Below are positions 25,332-35,768 of a DNA stretch of 64,000 nucleotides, one piece after another. The stretch lies in assembly GCA_023422005.1 (NCBI GenBank), contig JAEZSC010000031.1, positions 28,046-92,045 on the forward strand. Direction: 5' to 3'. The position numbers were made by a program, and so were the translations under genes. Source of the stretch: Bacillota bacterium. Lineage in GTDB: Bacteria > Bacillota > Clostridia > Christensenellales > UMGS416. The first letter of the stretch is position 1, and each line of letters opens with the position of its first letter. The notes beneath the pieces were generated by a model. It saw nothing but the letters and a program-made list of their open reading frames with translations. It did not search any database and was not told the origin of the DNA.

Positions 25332-27866
25332 TCATTCTTTGCCGCCGCCGTGTACAATGCGGTAATAGGCGTAGGGCTGACCGTGGTCCATGCGCAGCGC
25401 CACGATGTTGTCACCGCTTATGATGAAGTCACCGGCTGCATCCTTCTCCTTGTGATATTGAGGGCCATTGCCGTCTATGCGCAGGCCGTATTGCACACAG
25501 GTGCTGTTGAGCACGACCAGCTTGCGGCTCTTGGGGTGGGCGTAGAGCTCCATGGCGTCCACGGTGGCGGTCTCACGGCCAAAGGGCCACAGCGCCCGCC
25601 GGGCGCGGTTACGCCGGAAGCTTAGGCGCTGGGCGCCCTGCATGTCGGGCTGGTCGCTCTTCCACACCTCCAGGTGTAGCGACAGACGTGGCTTTCGGTT
25701 CAACAGCACGAGATAGACGGCCACAACAATTAGCGCCAGAAGCGCAACAGCAGGGGGCACAAACTTGCGCCAGTCATCCTGTATGTCCACCACCACTTCG
25801 CCGGACACCGTCTCGCCGGGCTTGCCGGTGCCGGCGCTGAGCACCACTACCTGGCGGCCCACCGGCAGCAGGAAGGGCAGCGCGCCGGTGCGCAGTGTGA
25901 AGCGCTGTGCCTGCGGTTCCTGCACCACACCCAAACCCCTGGGCGCCGATATGCGGAAATCCTTGAGCGACGCTGTGGGAAGCTTCTGCCACACGCCGTC
26001 CTGCTCGACGGAGAGCGTCCACTCTACAGGAGCCAAGCCCTGCATGCCGTGCAACACCGAGAAAGAGAGCGCTGCGGGCTGCACCTCCAGCTTGAGCTTG
26101 CGGGCAACCGGCTGCAGGTTGATCTGCGCTCGCTGGCCGTTTTCCATCTGCAGCTTCAGCGCCATCGGTGCGGACGCAAAGTCTCCGTTGACCCATAATG
26201 ACAGTACCAGCGGCTGACCCTGGGCGAAGGTCAGCACCGGCCGGCCGGCGTCCAGCGGCGTTCCGTCCGCGCGCAACTGCAACCCTGGGGGCAGCTGCCC
26301 GTCCCAATCGGCTGCCAGCTCGCCGGATCGATCGGCGTTCAGCGTAAAGGCCGCTATTTGGTGATACTCGGCCTCGGATGTATAGGGAAAACCAACGGAA
26401 GCCGCGGAGACCGCCTGAAGGCTGGACTCCTCCACGATGGGCAGATTGGCAGGTACGGGAGCGGCGGAAGACTGCGCACCGGCGGTGCCCCCAGGTGTGG
26501 CCGACGCCGCCGGCTGCGGCGACATCAGCGCGGCAACCTGCACGTTCAGCGGCGGCAGCGCCATCTGGAAGTTGCCTTGATCGGTCAGCGTGAGCGACAG
26601 CGGACCCTCGCCCGCCTGCTCCGCCCGCAGCGTGAACCGCCCGGCAGCAGCTTCACCAAGCTGGCAGGGCCCCTGCGTCAGTTCCACACGCACCCGTTCA
26701 CCCACAGCCATGGTCTGTCCGTCGGATCCCACGAAGCGTGCCTCGCCTGTCAGAACGGCGCCTTGGTCCATCCCCAGCGCCTGGGGGTTCCATTGGCCGC
26801 CGGCATATTGGGCCACCTGCGTTCCATCCTCATCGCGCAGCGTTACGGTGGCTGACAGGTTGACCATCGGGAACGCGAGCAGTTCGCCGGCAAACTGAAT
26901 GCGATAGGAACCGGGCTTGATGTCACCCTGAGCGGCGCGCACGCGGTAATACACGGCAGCAGGCCCGTCCTTGAGCGTCGTGCTGGCGCTGTACAGCCGT
27001 TCCACGGTCAGCTTGTCACCGTCAGTCCCGGTCACGGCGCTAACGCCGCCCTGGCCGTCGGCACCCAACTGCGCCATCAGCAACAGACTGGTCAGCGGAT
27101 ATTGGGCGGTGAAGGCGCCGTCGGTGCCGATCTGCAGCCGCGAGGTTTGGGCCATGAGGTCGGCCAGGTCGCGCATCGTGGCAACTATAGCCTCCCCCGC
27201 GCCGGCCTGATCGCTGATGTCGGCGGTGAACACGTTGACTGCCATGCCTGTGCGCTGCAGCGCCGCCTGCATTTGCTGCACCGGCGGCAGCGCCTGACCC
27301 CGGCCGATGGAAAAGAGCAGCGCCCGGCTGCGTCCGACGAAATCCTTTATGCCGCTGTCCCGCACATATCCGTCGAACACGGCGTCCATGCGGTCGGTGA
27401 TCTCGGCCCGTTGCCCATCGAACATACGGTCGCCGTCGGTCATCAGCACGAACATGAACTCGCCATCGGGGTGCTCCCGCAGCCACTTGCCACCGCTGCG
27501 CAGGGCTGCGTCCATGGCGGTGGAATAGGTCAGGTTTTCCCAGTTGTTGGTGGTGGCGCGCTTGAGCGACTGGCGCAAATTCTCCTTGCGCTCCACGGCG
27601 AAGGGATGGGCGCCCTGATCGCTCATCAAAAAGACTTCAGCGCGGTCGGAATCGTCCATCAGCGCGGCGAAGTTCTGCAGGGCGTAATTGGCATATAGAT
27701 AATTGGTGTATACGTCCTTGTGGCTGCCATCAAAGCGCATGCTGCCCGAATCGTCATACACGATGGCGATGTAACGCTCGGGCCCCTGAGCCCGGGCGGG
27801 CAGCCTGAAGGCCGACAAACCCGCCAGCAGACCCGCCGCCAACACCGCGCACAACAGCTTTTTCAC
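25332..27866 (-). CDS. Secreted, membrane-anchored von Willebrand factor A-domain protein
   Basis: An 844-residue protein. A signal peptide (about residues 1-26, cleaved after ARA) precedes a vWA domain with the MIDAS motif DDSGS at residues 38-42 and VLMTDGDRM later in the domain. Several beta-rich segments follow, then an Ala/Pro/Ser/Thr linker at about residues 445-475. One membrane span (FVPPAVALLALIVVAVYLVLL) lies some 130 residues from the end, and the tail after it, predicted cytoplasmic, is small and beta-rich. The layout suggests a surface protein that binds a ligand through a metal site and signals or anchors through the membrane. It is transcribed toward the DUF1801 terminator. Function is unknown. 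Confidence 0.8.
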   Translation of the reverse strand: MKKLLCAVLAAGLLAGLSAFRLPARAQGPERYIAIVYDDSGSMRFDGSHKDVYTNYLYANYALQNFAALMDDSDRAEVFLMSDQGAHPFAVERKENLRQSLKRATTNNWENLTYSTAMDAALRSGGKWLREHPDGEFMFVLMTDGDRMFDGQRAEITDRMDAVFDGYVRDSGIKDFVGRSRALLFSIGRGQALPPVQQMQAALQRTGMAVNVFTADISDQAGAGEAIVATMRDLADLMAQTSRLQIGTDGAFTAQYPLTSLLLMAQLGADGQGGVSAVTGTDGDKLTVERLYSASTTLKDGPAAVYYRVRAAQGDIKPGSYRIQFAGELLAFPMVNLSATVTLRDEDGTQVAQYAGGQWNPQALGMDQGAVLTGEARFVGSDGQTMAVGERVRVELTQGPCQLGEAAAGRFTLRAEQAGEGPLSLTLTDQGNFQMALPPLNVQVAALMSPQPAASATPGGTAGAQSSAAPVPANLPIVEESSLQAVSAASVGFPYTSEAEYHQIAAFTLNADRSGELAADWDGQLPPGLQLRADGTPLDAGRPVLTFAQGQPLVLSLWVNGDFASAPMALKLQMENGQRAQINLQPVARKLKLEVQPAALSFSVLHGMQGLAPVEWTLSVEQDGVWQKLPTASLKDFRISAPRGLGVVQEPQAQRFTLRTGALPFLLPVGRQVVVLSAGTGKPGETVSGEVVVDIQDDWRKFVPPAVALLALIVVAVYLVLLNRKPRLSLHLEVWKSDQPDMQGAQRLSFRRNRARRALWPFGRETATVDAMELYAHPKSRKLVVLNSTCVQYGLRIDGNGPQYHKEKDAAGDFIISGDNIVALRMDHGQPYAYYRIVHGGGKE

Positions 27867-27981
27867 GATGACACCACCACCCCCGAAGACTGTGTCGAAT
27901 TAACATGAATATATACCCAACGACACGTCTATGGCAATATTGGATATACCGATGCATCGGCTATTATAGTCAATAAACCCT

Positions 27982-30444
27982 TCAATTGGCCGTCATGGTG
28001 ACCCTGGTGATGTCGTCATCCATCATCACGAGCACCGTCTGCTTGCCCGTGGACGCCAGGCTCTCCAACGACAGCGCGCCGGTGTTCACGGTGGTCTCCC
28101 CGCTGCGAGCCTGGGTGATTTGCAGATCCATTGGCGCGCCGGCAGCCAGGCGCACCGCCGCCGTAAGGCGGGTGCCGCCGCCCTTCTTTGTAAAGCTGAC
28201 AGCCTTGACGCCCTTGCTGGCGCGGCCCAGGCTGGGCAGGTCCATGGCGAAGATGCGCTTGCCGAAGCCCTTGTCGGTCAGCAGCGCGATCTCATCCAGC
28301 GGCTGGAACGGGAAAGCCGCGAGCACCAGGTCGCCGTCGCCCAGCGAGATGGCCTTGACGCCCTTGGCAGCGCGGCCGATGGGCTCCACGGTAGCCAGCT
28401 TGAAGGAAAACGCCAAGCCGTCGCGGGTAATGACGGCGGCGCTGACATCGGCGTCTTCGGCCAGATGCTCCACGGTCAGCACGCTGTCGCCATCCTTTAA
28501 GCCGCAGGCGACAATGCGGCGGGTGCGGGCCTCATATTCACCGGCGGCGGTCTTCTTGACCAGGCCGCTCTCGGTGAAGAACACGAAGTGCCCGGTGGGC
28601 AGCTTGTCCCAAACCCACAGCGCCACCAGGCGCTCCTCCTTGCCATAGCCGTGCACCAGGGCGCTCAAGTGCTCTCCGCGGTCGCGCCAGCGCATGTCCG
28701 GCAGGTCGGCTACGGAGAGGTGCACCATGGAACCGGCGTCGGTGAAGGCGAACACCTTCTGCGCCGTGGTGCCGGTGGTCACGAATTTTACGTAGTCCTG
28801 GGCGCTCAGGCCGTCCGGCGGCGCGGCGCGGTTGCTGCGGCCATAGGCATTGGGCTGTATGCGCTTGATATAGCCGTCGGCGGTGGCCACGACGACGGTC
28901 TCCTCCACGACGACGAAATCCTCGGCCTTGAACTCCTTGACAGCTTCTGCGTGCACGAGCACCGTTCGCCTGGGGTCAGCGTAATTTTTCTTGATCTCCA
29001 GCAGTTCGCGCTTGATGACGTTCATCAGCTTCTTGTTGCTGGCCAGTATGCTCTTGAGCTCGGCGATCAGCTTGCGCACCTCGTCCAGCTCTTCCTTTAG
29101 CTTGAGCACCTCCAAGTTCGTGAGCCTCGCCAGGCGCATATCCAGAATGGCCTGAGCTTGCACGCCGGTCAGCTCGAAGCGGCGCATCAGGTTCTGCTTG
29201 GCGTCGGGCACCGATTTGCTCTGGCGGATGATGCGCACAACCTCGTCGATGTTGGCCACGGCAATCAGCAGGCCTTCCAGAATGTGCTCGCGCTCTTCGG
29301 CCTTCTCCAGATCATAGCGGGTGCGGCGCAGCACCACGTCCTGCTGGTGGCGGATGTAGTATTCGTTGATGCGCTTGAGGCCTAGGAGCATGGGCTTGCC
29401 GTCGGCGATGGCCACCATGTTCACGTTGTAGTTGACCTGCAGATCCGAGTACTTGTAGAGATACTCCAGGATCTTCTCTGCGTCGGTGTCCTTCTTGAGC
29501 TCGATGACAGCACGCATGCCATTGCGGTCGCTCTCGTCGCGGATGTCGCTGATGCCGCCAAGGATGCTCTTCTGCGCCTCCTGCAGGGCCAGAATTTTCT
29601 CCAGCATGTTGGCCTTGTTGACCTGATAGGGCAGCTCGGTGATGACGATGGCCTGCTTGCCGGCGTTCAGGCGCTCTATCTCGGTCTTGGCGCGGATGAC
29701 GACCTTGCCGCGGCCGGTCTCATAGGCCTGACGGATGCCGTCGGTGCCAATGATGGAGCCGCCGGTCGGGAAATCCGGGCCTTTCAGATGCGTCATGAGG
29801 CCATCCAGCGTGATGTCGGGGTTGTCGATCTGGGCCACCACGCAATCGATGGCCTCGCCCAGGTTATGGGTCGGTATGTTGGTGGCCAGGCCCACGGCGA
29901 TGCCCATGGCCCCGTTGACCAGCAGGTTCGGATAGCGGCCGGGCAGCATGTCCGGCTCCTTCATCGTGTCGTCGAAGTTGAAGGAGAAGCTCACGGTATC
30001 CTTGTCGATATCCCGCAGCAGCTCCAGCGCCAGCGGGGCCATACGGGCCTCGGTATAGCGCATGGCGGCGGCGTTGTCACCATCCACGGAGCCGTAGTTG
30101 CCGTGGCCATCCACCAGCAGGCCCCGCATGTTGAAGCCCTGGGCCATGCGCACCATGGCCTCGTAGATCGAGGAATCGCCGTGGGGGTGGTATTTACCCA
30201 TGGTATCGCCGACGATACGGGCGGACTTGCGGTGAGGCTTGTCCGGCGTCACACCCAGTTCCATCATCGTATACAGTATGCGCCGCTGCACGGGTTTGAG
30301 GCCGTCCTCCACCCGGGGCAGGGCGCGGTCCAGTATGACCGTCTCGGCGTAGGGCATCATCGAATGGTGGATGACGTCCTCAAAGGCCTGCTCGATGATT
30401 TCTTCGCCGCGAGGCGGTTGCTTGTCGTCGGGTTTTTTGGGCAT
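27982..30444 (-). CDS. parC: Type IIA topoisomerase subunit A, ParC-like
   Basis: An 820-residue subunit that cuts and rejoins DNA. The catalytic Tyr130 lies in [11 protein letters not shown], and the quinolone-contact segment [11 protein letters not shown] keeps Ser91 and Glu95, the susceptible-type residues. The C-terminal domain has repeated blade motifs ([28 protein letters not shown]) but no complete GyrA box (QRRGGxG). That box distinguishes gyrase from topoisomerase IV, so ParC is the better label. The B subunit gene lies just upstream on the same strand with a 188-bp gap. Its role would be decatenation of chromosomes. Confidence 0.85.
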   Translation of the reverse strand: MPKKPDDKQPPRGEEIIEQAFEDVIHHSMMPYAETVILDRALPRVEDGLKPVQRRILYTMMELGVTPDKPHRKSARIVGDTMGKYHPHGDSSIYEAMVRMAQGFNMRGLLVDGHGNYGSVDGDNAAAMRYTEARMAPLALELLRDIDKDTVSFSFNFDDTMKEPDMLPGRYPNLLVNGAMGIAVGLATNIPTHNLGEAIDCVVAQIDNPDITLDGLMTHLKGPDFPTGGSIIGTDGIRQAYETGRGKVVIRAKTEIERLNAGKQAIVITELPYQVNKANMLEKILALQEAQKSILGGISDIRDESDRNGMRAVIELKKDTDAEKILEYLYKYSDLQVNYNVNMVAIADGKPMLLGLKRINEYYIRHQQDVVLRRTRYDLEKAEEREHILEGLLIAVANIDEVVRIIRQSKSVPDAKQNLMRRFELTGVQAQAILDMRLARLTNLEVLKLKEELDEVRKLIAELKSILASNKKLMNVIKRELLEIKKNYADPRRTVLVHAEAVKEFKAEDFVVVEETVVVATADGYIKRIQPNAYGRSNRAAPPDGLSAQDYVKFVTTGTTAQKVFAFTDAGSMVHLSVADLPDMRWRDRGEHLSALVHGYGKEERLVALWVWDKLPTGHFVFFTESGLVKKTAAGEYEARTRRIVACGLKDGDSVLTVEHLAEDADVSAAVITRDGLAFSFKLATVEPIGRAAKGVKAISLGDGDLVLAAFPFQPLDEIALLTDKGFGKRIFAMDLPSLGRASKGVKAVSFTKKGGGTRLTAAVRLAAGAPMDLQITQARSGETTVNTGALSLESLASTGKQTVLVMMDDDITRVTMTAN

Positions 30445-30488
30445 GGTTCCCCTCTCCCTTTACAATCATCATTTAGAGTGGAAGGATT

Positions 30489-30532
30489 TCGCGCCCTCGG
30501 GCGCGACCAAAGGGCTTTCCGATCGCCCTTTG
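30489..30532 (-). other. Two adjacent hairpins between parE and parC
   Basis: TCGCGCCCTCGGGCGCGA (30489-30506) is an almost perfect palindrome. It is followed at once by a CCAAAGGGC/GCCCTTTGG stem (30507-30532). They occupy the short gap between the two topoisomerase genes and may act as a processing site, attenuator or mobile palindromic repeat. Confidence 0.5.
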
Positions 30533-30632
30533 GAAACCTTCGGCCCCAATATGATGAATCATTATGTCAGTATGCGACGCGACAACTCCGTTGAGTGTTA
30601 GGACCGAAAAGCCCCGGCAACGGAGTGATTAT

Positions 30633-32594
30633 TCAGACCGTCTTTACAAACTTATCCTCTTTGTTGAAGTACGCGTGCTCGATGATGTAATCCCTTCTGG
30701 GCTCCACCTTGTCACCCATCAGGATCGTGATCATACGGTCGGCGTCGGCTGCGTCCTCCACGTTCACGCGCACCAGCTTGCGGTTGCCAGGGTTCATCGT
30801 GGTCTCCCAAAGCTGCTCGGGGTTCATCTCACCCAGACCTTTGTAGCGCTGCAGCTCATAGCCGCGGCCGATGTCCGCGGTCACGCGTTCCAACTCCCGG
30901 TCGTCATAACAGTAGATCGTGTTGCTGCCGCGCTTGACACGGTACAGCGGCGGCTGGCCGATGAACAGGTGCCCGTCGGTGATCAGCTCCTTCATATACC
31001 GGAAGAAGAACGTCAGCAGGATCGCGCGGATATGGGCGCCGTCCTGGTCTGCATCGGAGAGGATGATGACCTTGTGGTAACGCAGGTTGGTTACGTCGAA
31101 GTCCTCATCGATGCCGGTGCCCAGCGCAGTGATGATGGAGCGATACTCCTCGTTGGCCAACACCGCGTCCAGGCGCTTGCGCTCGCAGTTGAGCGGCTTG
31201 CCCCGCAGCGGCAGTATGGCCTGAAAGCGCCGGTCGCGGCCCTGTTTGGCCGAGCCGCCGGCAGAATCACCCTCTACGAGGAACAGCTCATTCTCCTCGG
31301 GCTTGCGGCCGGTACAGGAGCTCAGCTTGCCCACCAGTGGCGCGCCCTCAAGCGAGTTCTTCTTGCGGGCAAGGTCTTTGGCCTTGCGAGCGGCCTCACG
31401 CACGTGGGCAGCGTGCAGCGCCTTTTCCACGACTTTCTGGGCGGTATCGGCGTTTTTCAGATCATTCAGATAAATCGGCAGCTTTTCGCTTACCATGCTT
31501 TCCACAGCCTGTCGGGCCTCGGTGTTACCGAGCTTTGTCTTGGTCTGGCCCTCAAACTGCACGTTGCGCATCTTCATGGCCAGAACGGCGGTCAGCCCTT
31601 CACGGAAGTCCTCGCCACTCAGGGCCGCATCCTTCTCTTTGATCAGGTTGTTGCGCCGGATATAATCGTTCATGACCTTGGTGAGCGCCGCGCGAAAGCC
31701 TGTTTCGTGCATGCCGCCCTCGGTCGTGGGGATGTTGTTGACATAGGAAAATACGCTCTCGGTGTAGCTGTCGGTATATTGCATGGAGAGCAGAATCTCC
31801 ATGTCGCCCACACGGCCCTCCAGCAGGATGGGCGGCTCGTGCAACGGCGTCTTCTCGGTGTTCAGGTATTTCACAAAGTCGCTAACGCCGCCCTCGTAGT
31901 GGTAACTCTTGCGGTAGGGCTCTGCCTCCCCCGCTTCCAGGCGCTCGTCAGTAAAGACCATCTTCATGCCGCGGTTCAGAAAGGCCAGCTCCCGCAGCGT
32001 GCGCTCCACCTGTTCGCGGGAAAAGCGCGTAGTCTCAAACACTGCAGGATCGGGCTTGAAGGTCACGCGGGTGCCCTTCTCGAAGGTCTTGCCCAGCTCC
32101 TGCAGCGGCCCCTTGGGCTTGCCGGGCTCCACCTTCTTCTTGCCGGTGGAATAGGCGCTCTCAAATTCCATGCAGTAAATCTTGCCGTCTTTATGAATTT
32201 CCACCTTGAGCCACTGGGAAAGCGCGTTGACAACCGAGGCGCCTACGCCGTGCAGGCCGCCGGAATAGGTGTAGGCGGAGCCCTCGAACTTGCCGCCTGC
32301 ATGCAGATGCGTGTAGACGACCTGCACGCCGGACACCTTGAGCTTTGGGTGGATGTCCACGGGGATGCCGCGGCCATTGTCCGTGACGGTAGCGCTGCCA
32401 TCGGTGTGCAGCGTCACAGTGACCTCATCGGCATAGCCGCCAAGCACCTCGTCCACGGCGTTGTCCACAATCTCGCGAAGCATGTGGTGCAGCCCTCGGG
32501 AGCCCGTGGAGCCGATGTACATGCCCGGGCGCATGCGCACGGCATCCAACCCCTCGAGCACTTTAATTTCGCTGGCATCATAGCGTTCGGACAT
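30633..32594 (-). CDS. parE: Type IIA topoisomerase subunit B, ParE-like
   Basis: A 653-residue ATPase subunit. The GHKL ATP site is shown by EIVDNAVDEV (residues 41-50), DNGRGIPVD and GGLHGVGASVVNALS. The TOPRIM domain has EGDSAGGSAKQGRDRRFQAI starting at residue 441 and the DxD motif in ILSDADQDGAHIR. It pairs with the ParC-like subunit to form a tetramer. The start was set at ATG 32594 because GGAGG lies 7 bp upstream; an in-frame start at 32627 would add an unusual tail. GyrB and ParE are hard to separate by eye, and the label follows the partner, which lacks a GyrA box. Confidence 0.87.
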   Translation of the reverse strand: MSERYDASEIKVLEGLDAVRMRPGMYIGSTGSRGLHHMLREIVDNAVDEVLGGYADEVTVTLHTDGSATVTDNGRGIPVDIHPKLKVSGVQVVYTHLHAGGKFEGSAYTYSGGLHGVGASVVNALSQWLKVEIHKDGKIYCMEFESAYSTGKKKVEPGKPKGPLQELGKTFEKGTRVTFKPDPAVFETTRFSREQVERTLRELAFLNRGMKMVFTDERLEAGEAEPYRKSYHYEGGVSDFVKYLNTEKTPLHEPPILLEGRVGDMEILLSMQYTDSYTESVFSYVNNIPTTEGGMHETGFRAALTKVMNDYIRRNNLIKEKDAALSGEDFREGLTAVLAMKMRNVQFEGQTKTKLGNTEARQAVESMVSEKLPIYLNDLKNADTAQKVVEKALHAAHVREAARKAKDLARKKNSLEGAPLVGKLSSCTGRKPEENELFLVEGDSAGGSAKQGRDRRFQAILPLRGKPLNCERKRLDAVLANEEYRSIITALGTGIDEDFDVTNLRYHKVIILSDADQDGAHIRAILLTFFFRYMKELITDGHLFIGQPPLYRVKRGSNTIYCYDDRELERVTADIGRGYELQRYKGLGEMNPEQLWETTMNPGNRKLVRVNVEDAADADRMITILMGDKVEPRRDYIIEHAYFNKEDKFVKTV

Positions 32595-32682
32595 CCGGGA
32601 ACCTCCAGTTCTTGGGACCATATCCACATCTTGTATCTGACGTCATAGCATACCACAATTTGCCCCGGTGTGCAAACGCAAG

Positions 32683-32717
32683 GCACCCGCAGGCAACACA
32701 AGTATGCCCGCGGGTGC
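32683..32717 (-). terminator. Hairpin after the solute-binding lipoprotein gene
   Basis: GCACCCGC and GCGGGTGC form a GC-rich stem about 20 bp past the stop of the 32739-34349 gene. There is no strong T run, so it may be a weak terminator or a transcript-stabilising hairpin. Confidence 0.45.
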
Positions 32718-32738
32718 GCATGGTCTATGATGACCCGG

Positions 32739-34349
32739 CTATTGTTTGCCGTGCGCCATTTTGTCTATTAACGCACGCGCATGCTCGACCAGCCCTTTGT
32801 TGTTGAGCTTTGTAACCCTGTCCAGGCTGGAAGAGAGTACGACCTCGTTGAAGCTCTGAGGATCGCCCTGAATCAGTTGGTCAAGCATCTGCATGCGCTG
32901 GCGGCTGAGCACCTCCATCTCTTCACTCATGCGAAACAATGCATCCGATGCTGTCTTATTATTCACGCCTAAATTGGTGCTAAACGGGAAGCGGAGGTTC
33001 TGCTTCATCACATCATCCACAAGCTTCGGCACATTGTCCGGCGCCGAGGACGGCAGGCGGAAGAAGTCGAAGTTGAAGAGAATGTCCGCCCCCGGCCATG
33101 AGAAAAACAGACCATCCGTCAGATCAAAATCCTTACCCTGTGGAGCTTGCCCATCCTTGAGCGGGCTGTATCTGCCATCCACATCCACAAAGTCAGTGCC
33201 CTTTTCCCCATAGATGACCGAGTCGTAATTGTCCTGTGCACCATACATCCACTCGACAAAGCGCAACACCGACGCTACCTGGTCCTGCGGGCATGTTCCG
33301 GGCACCGCGATCTCGTAGGAATAGAAGGGCTGTAAATAATAAGCGGGCATTTCCGGTGAGAACGGCTGCGCGATAAACTTTCCCGGCGCGAACGGAACGC
33401 TCACATAGACACTGGATTGATAAAAATCGCTGGGGGCAAAGACATAGGCTATACATTCTCGGCCATCATTGTCGTCGAACGTATAGCCGATCGAGCCATT
33501 CTGCCAGTGCTGCTTCATCATGGTAAGGAACTCGGCGAACCCTGGTATACTCTCCAGAGGCACGGGCGTAAAATCGGCGTCATTGACGTTGCAGAGCAGA
33601 TAGCCACCGACCCCGAATTTGCTCAGATCATAGTATCCCTGTTCCAGCGCCCACTGGAGGACGAGGCTATTTTCGTAGGCCTGTACGACCTGCTGATTCC
33701 CAGGCAACACGATCGTCTCGTCGATGAAGCGGAACAGGCTGTCAATTGTGCGAATGCCTTTGCCCGACTCGGCGTAGTCCTCACGCAGCATCAGCGCCAA
33801 CTGATATGGCAGGGGATGGCTGCGAATGCCCACCGGAATGCCGCTCAGCTTCACCGGGAGCAGCGATGCGTATTTGGCTGCATAAGCCGGTGCATACTGG
33901 GTGGCCCAATCGGTAAGATCGGTCGTGTATCCTTCATTAAAAAGCGTGAGGCTGTCGGCAAAGAAGAGAGTGTAGGCGTCGGCGGATGGAGTCCCCGCGG
34001 TGAGCTCCTCCTTTACCTGTTTTAGAAAATTGGCGTTGCCCATATTGTTGGGTGCCGTCTGCACAACCAGCTCCACATCCTGCCCGGCCTTTGCAAGGGC
34101 GGCGTTGACTCTCTTTTCTATTGCGTCAAAATATCCCTCACCCCATATTGTGGGAACAGCAATTCTAGCCTTGCGCACCTGGCTTGCTGGGGCGGGTTCC
34201 ACAACAGCCGCTGGAGCAGACTCCACCGCGACCACCGTGACCTGGGGCGTGAGCGTGGGCGTCCCCTTTGCTGGCGCGCAGCCCGAAAAGAACAGCATAG
34301 ACGCTATCGCTATGATTGCAGCGGATGCTTTGGCAATGTCTCTGCTCAT
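32739..34349 (-). CDS. Extracellular solute-binding lipoprotein (ABC family 1-like), orphan
   Basis: A 536-residue protein with a lipoprotein signal (SAAIIAIASMLFFSGC) and a Thr/Pro/Ala-rich spacer up to about residue 55. The rest resembles long Firmicute carbohydrate-binding proteins of the ABC solute-binding family: ARIAVPTIWGEGYFDAIEKR, then LPVKLSGIPVGIRSHPLPYQL, a type of segment seen in LipO/YtcQ-like proteins. No permease or ATPase lies beside it, so it may serve a transporter elsewhere or act as a sensor. The start was set at ATG 34349, where AGGAGA lies about 9 bp upstream. Confidence 0.78.
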   Translation of the reverse strand: MSRDIAKASAAIIAIASMLFFSGCAPAKGTPTLTPQVTVVAVESAPAAVVEPAPASQVRKARIAVPTIWGEGYFDAIEKRVNAALAKAGQDVELVVQTAPNNMGNANFLKQVKEELTAGTPSADAYTLFFADSLTLFNEGYTTDLTDWATQYAPAYAAKYASLLPVKLSGIPVGIRSHPLPYQLALMLREDYAESGKGIRTIDSLFRFIDETIVLPGNQQVVQAYENSLVLQWALEQGYYDLSKFGVGGYLLCNVNDADFTPVPLESIPGFAEFLTMMKQHWQNGSIGYTFDDNDGRECIAYVFAPSDFYQSSVYVSVPFAPGKFIAQPFSPEMPAYYLQPFYSYEIAVPGTCPQDQVASVLRFVEWMYGAQDNYDSVIYGEKGTDFVDVDGRYSPLKDGQAPQGKDFDLTDGLFFSWPGADILFNFDFFRLPSSAPDNVPKLVDDVMKQNLRFPFSTNLGVNNKTASDALFRMSEEMEVLSRQRMQMLDQLIQGDPQSFNEVVLSSSLDRVTKLNNKGLVEHARALIDKMAHGKQ

Positions 34350-34610
34350 GGCCCATCTCCTGTCACACATCTTCGCCGATACATGGCGTTTACCGGGATT
34401 GCATATGCGCAAAAGCATTGTATAGCCGCATGATTATTCGTTCAACAGATCCAAACCAAGTGCGTAATTCCATGGCATATTTCGTTGTTTTGTTGGTGGA
34501 CATCCCAAACCGACCGTCAAGCAGGATACTTTCGTTATAACGATGGATTCCCTTGCGGGCGCTTATGGGTTGCGCCTAATATGAAAGCAAGATAAAACAG
34601 GAGGAACCAC

Positions 34611-35393
34611 ATGAATTGGGAAGAACGGCTGCACCTCTGGAACGCAGATCTCTATGACCAGGAGGAAACCCAGACCGACGACGTGGACCTGCTGCGCCGC
34701 TGGGTTGGAGCGCCCAGCCAGCGCATACTGGAGGTGGCCTGCGGCTCCGGGCGCATCCTGCTTCCGCTGGTTCGAGACGGCCACCGGATGACCGGCATCG
34801 ATTGTGATCCCCTGATGGTCGCCCACCTGTTCGCCAAGGCCGGCGACACCATCGGTTTCACCGTGACGCTGGACGACGCCACGGCCTGCGACTGGGGCCA
34901 GGGCTATGACGCAGTGATTCTGGGCGGCAACATCCTGATGAACATCATGTCCGACGGCGATCAGATGGAAGCCCAGCGGTTGTTCCTGCTTAAGGCCTTC
35001 GGAGCGTTGCGGCCCGGCGGGCACCTCTTTCTGGATGGCGACGCCCGCCTGCGGCCTGACAGGGCGCATTCCGACACCGGTGAGCGCGTGATTTTCCAGG
35101 GTACCGACAGCCGCGGTTTTTCGGGCAAGTTCTCGCTGACCGGTGAAGCCTATGACCCGGATGGCCAGATACTCTCGGGCACCCGTCGCTGGGCATTGAC
35201 CGCGCCGGATGGTGAGCGTTGGGAGAAGGCACAACCTTTCCGCAAGGTATGGGCCACCGTGCCAGACATAGACGGCTGGCTGGCCGAGGCAGGCTTTGCC
35301 GTGGAGCGCCGCTGGGCCGGATATGAGGGCAGGCCCATCGATGAGGGCACCTGGCGGGCTACATATTGGGCCAAAAAGCCGCAGAGCACCTGA
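34611..35393 (+). CDS. Class I SAM-dependent methyltransferase
   Basis: A 260-residue cytoplasmic enzyme. Motif I is LEVACGSGRILLPLV near residue 40, with the acidic residue after the next strand in MTGIDCDPLMV. A motif IV-like stretch is YDAVILGGNILMNI, and FGALRPGGHLFLD fits the post-motif. It likely methylates a small molecule, but the substrate cannot be told. AGGAGG lies 6 bp before the ATG. Confidence 0.85.
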   Translation: MNWEERLHLWNADLYDQEETQTDDVDLLRRWVGAPSQRILEVACGSGRILLPLVRDGHRMTGIDCDPLMVAHLFAKAGDTIGFTVTLDDATACDWGQGYDAVILGGNILMNIMSDGDQMEAQRLFLLKAFGALRPGGHLFLDGDARLRPDRAHSDTGERVIFQGTDSRGFSGKFSLTGEAYDPDGQILSGTRRWALTAPDGERWEKAQPFRKVWATVPDIDGWLAEAGFAVERRWAGYEGRPIDEGTWRATYWAKKPQST

Positions 35394-35768
35394 TCCGCTC
35401 ATCAAGCCTATTCCGCGGTGGTAATCAACGAGGGTTTTTGAGCTTATTTAGGAAAACATCATGCAAAGATGGGTGCATCCTTGCATGATTGTCCTATTGC
35501 TTCAACAGATAATAGTACACATACTTTTGCTAATCAAACAAACTTTACGTGATGTGTTATATCTACTCAACTGTCTCCGTTATAGCAACTCTCTCCCGAA
35601 CGCACGCCTTCTCATTATTCGTCCCTTAATAACTGCTGTAATTCCTGTAATGCAGCCTAACAAGCCGCTTGTCCGGGGGCTTTTACCCTTGAATAGACAG
35701 GCGCACAATAGTATAATCATTCATGTTAATAGTATATTCATTCACGTTCATAGGGAGAGGAAAGTTAT
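35394..35768 (+). other. AT-rich gap before the Dlt-like genes
   Basis: The gap holds the promoter of the adenylation-domain gene at its right end. The rest is AT-rich compared with the backbone. Two related copies of an ATTCAYGTTMATAG-like sequence lie at about 35720-35750, close to the start codon. I see no gene here. Confidence 0.5.
35689..35717 (+). promoter_or_regulatory. Sigma-A promoter of the DltA-like gene
   Basis: TTGAAT (35689-35694) and TATAAT (35712-35717) are 17 bp apart, about 50 bp before the ATG at 35769. Confidence 0.7.

Noticed and set aside
30444..30725. Quinolone-resistance substitution in the ParC-like protein
   Set aside because: The key positions read Ser91 and Glu95, the susceptible-type residues, so no resistance claim is made.
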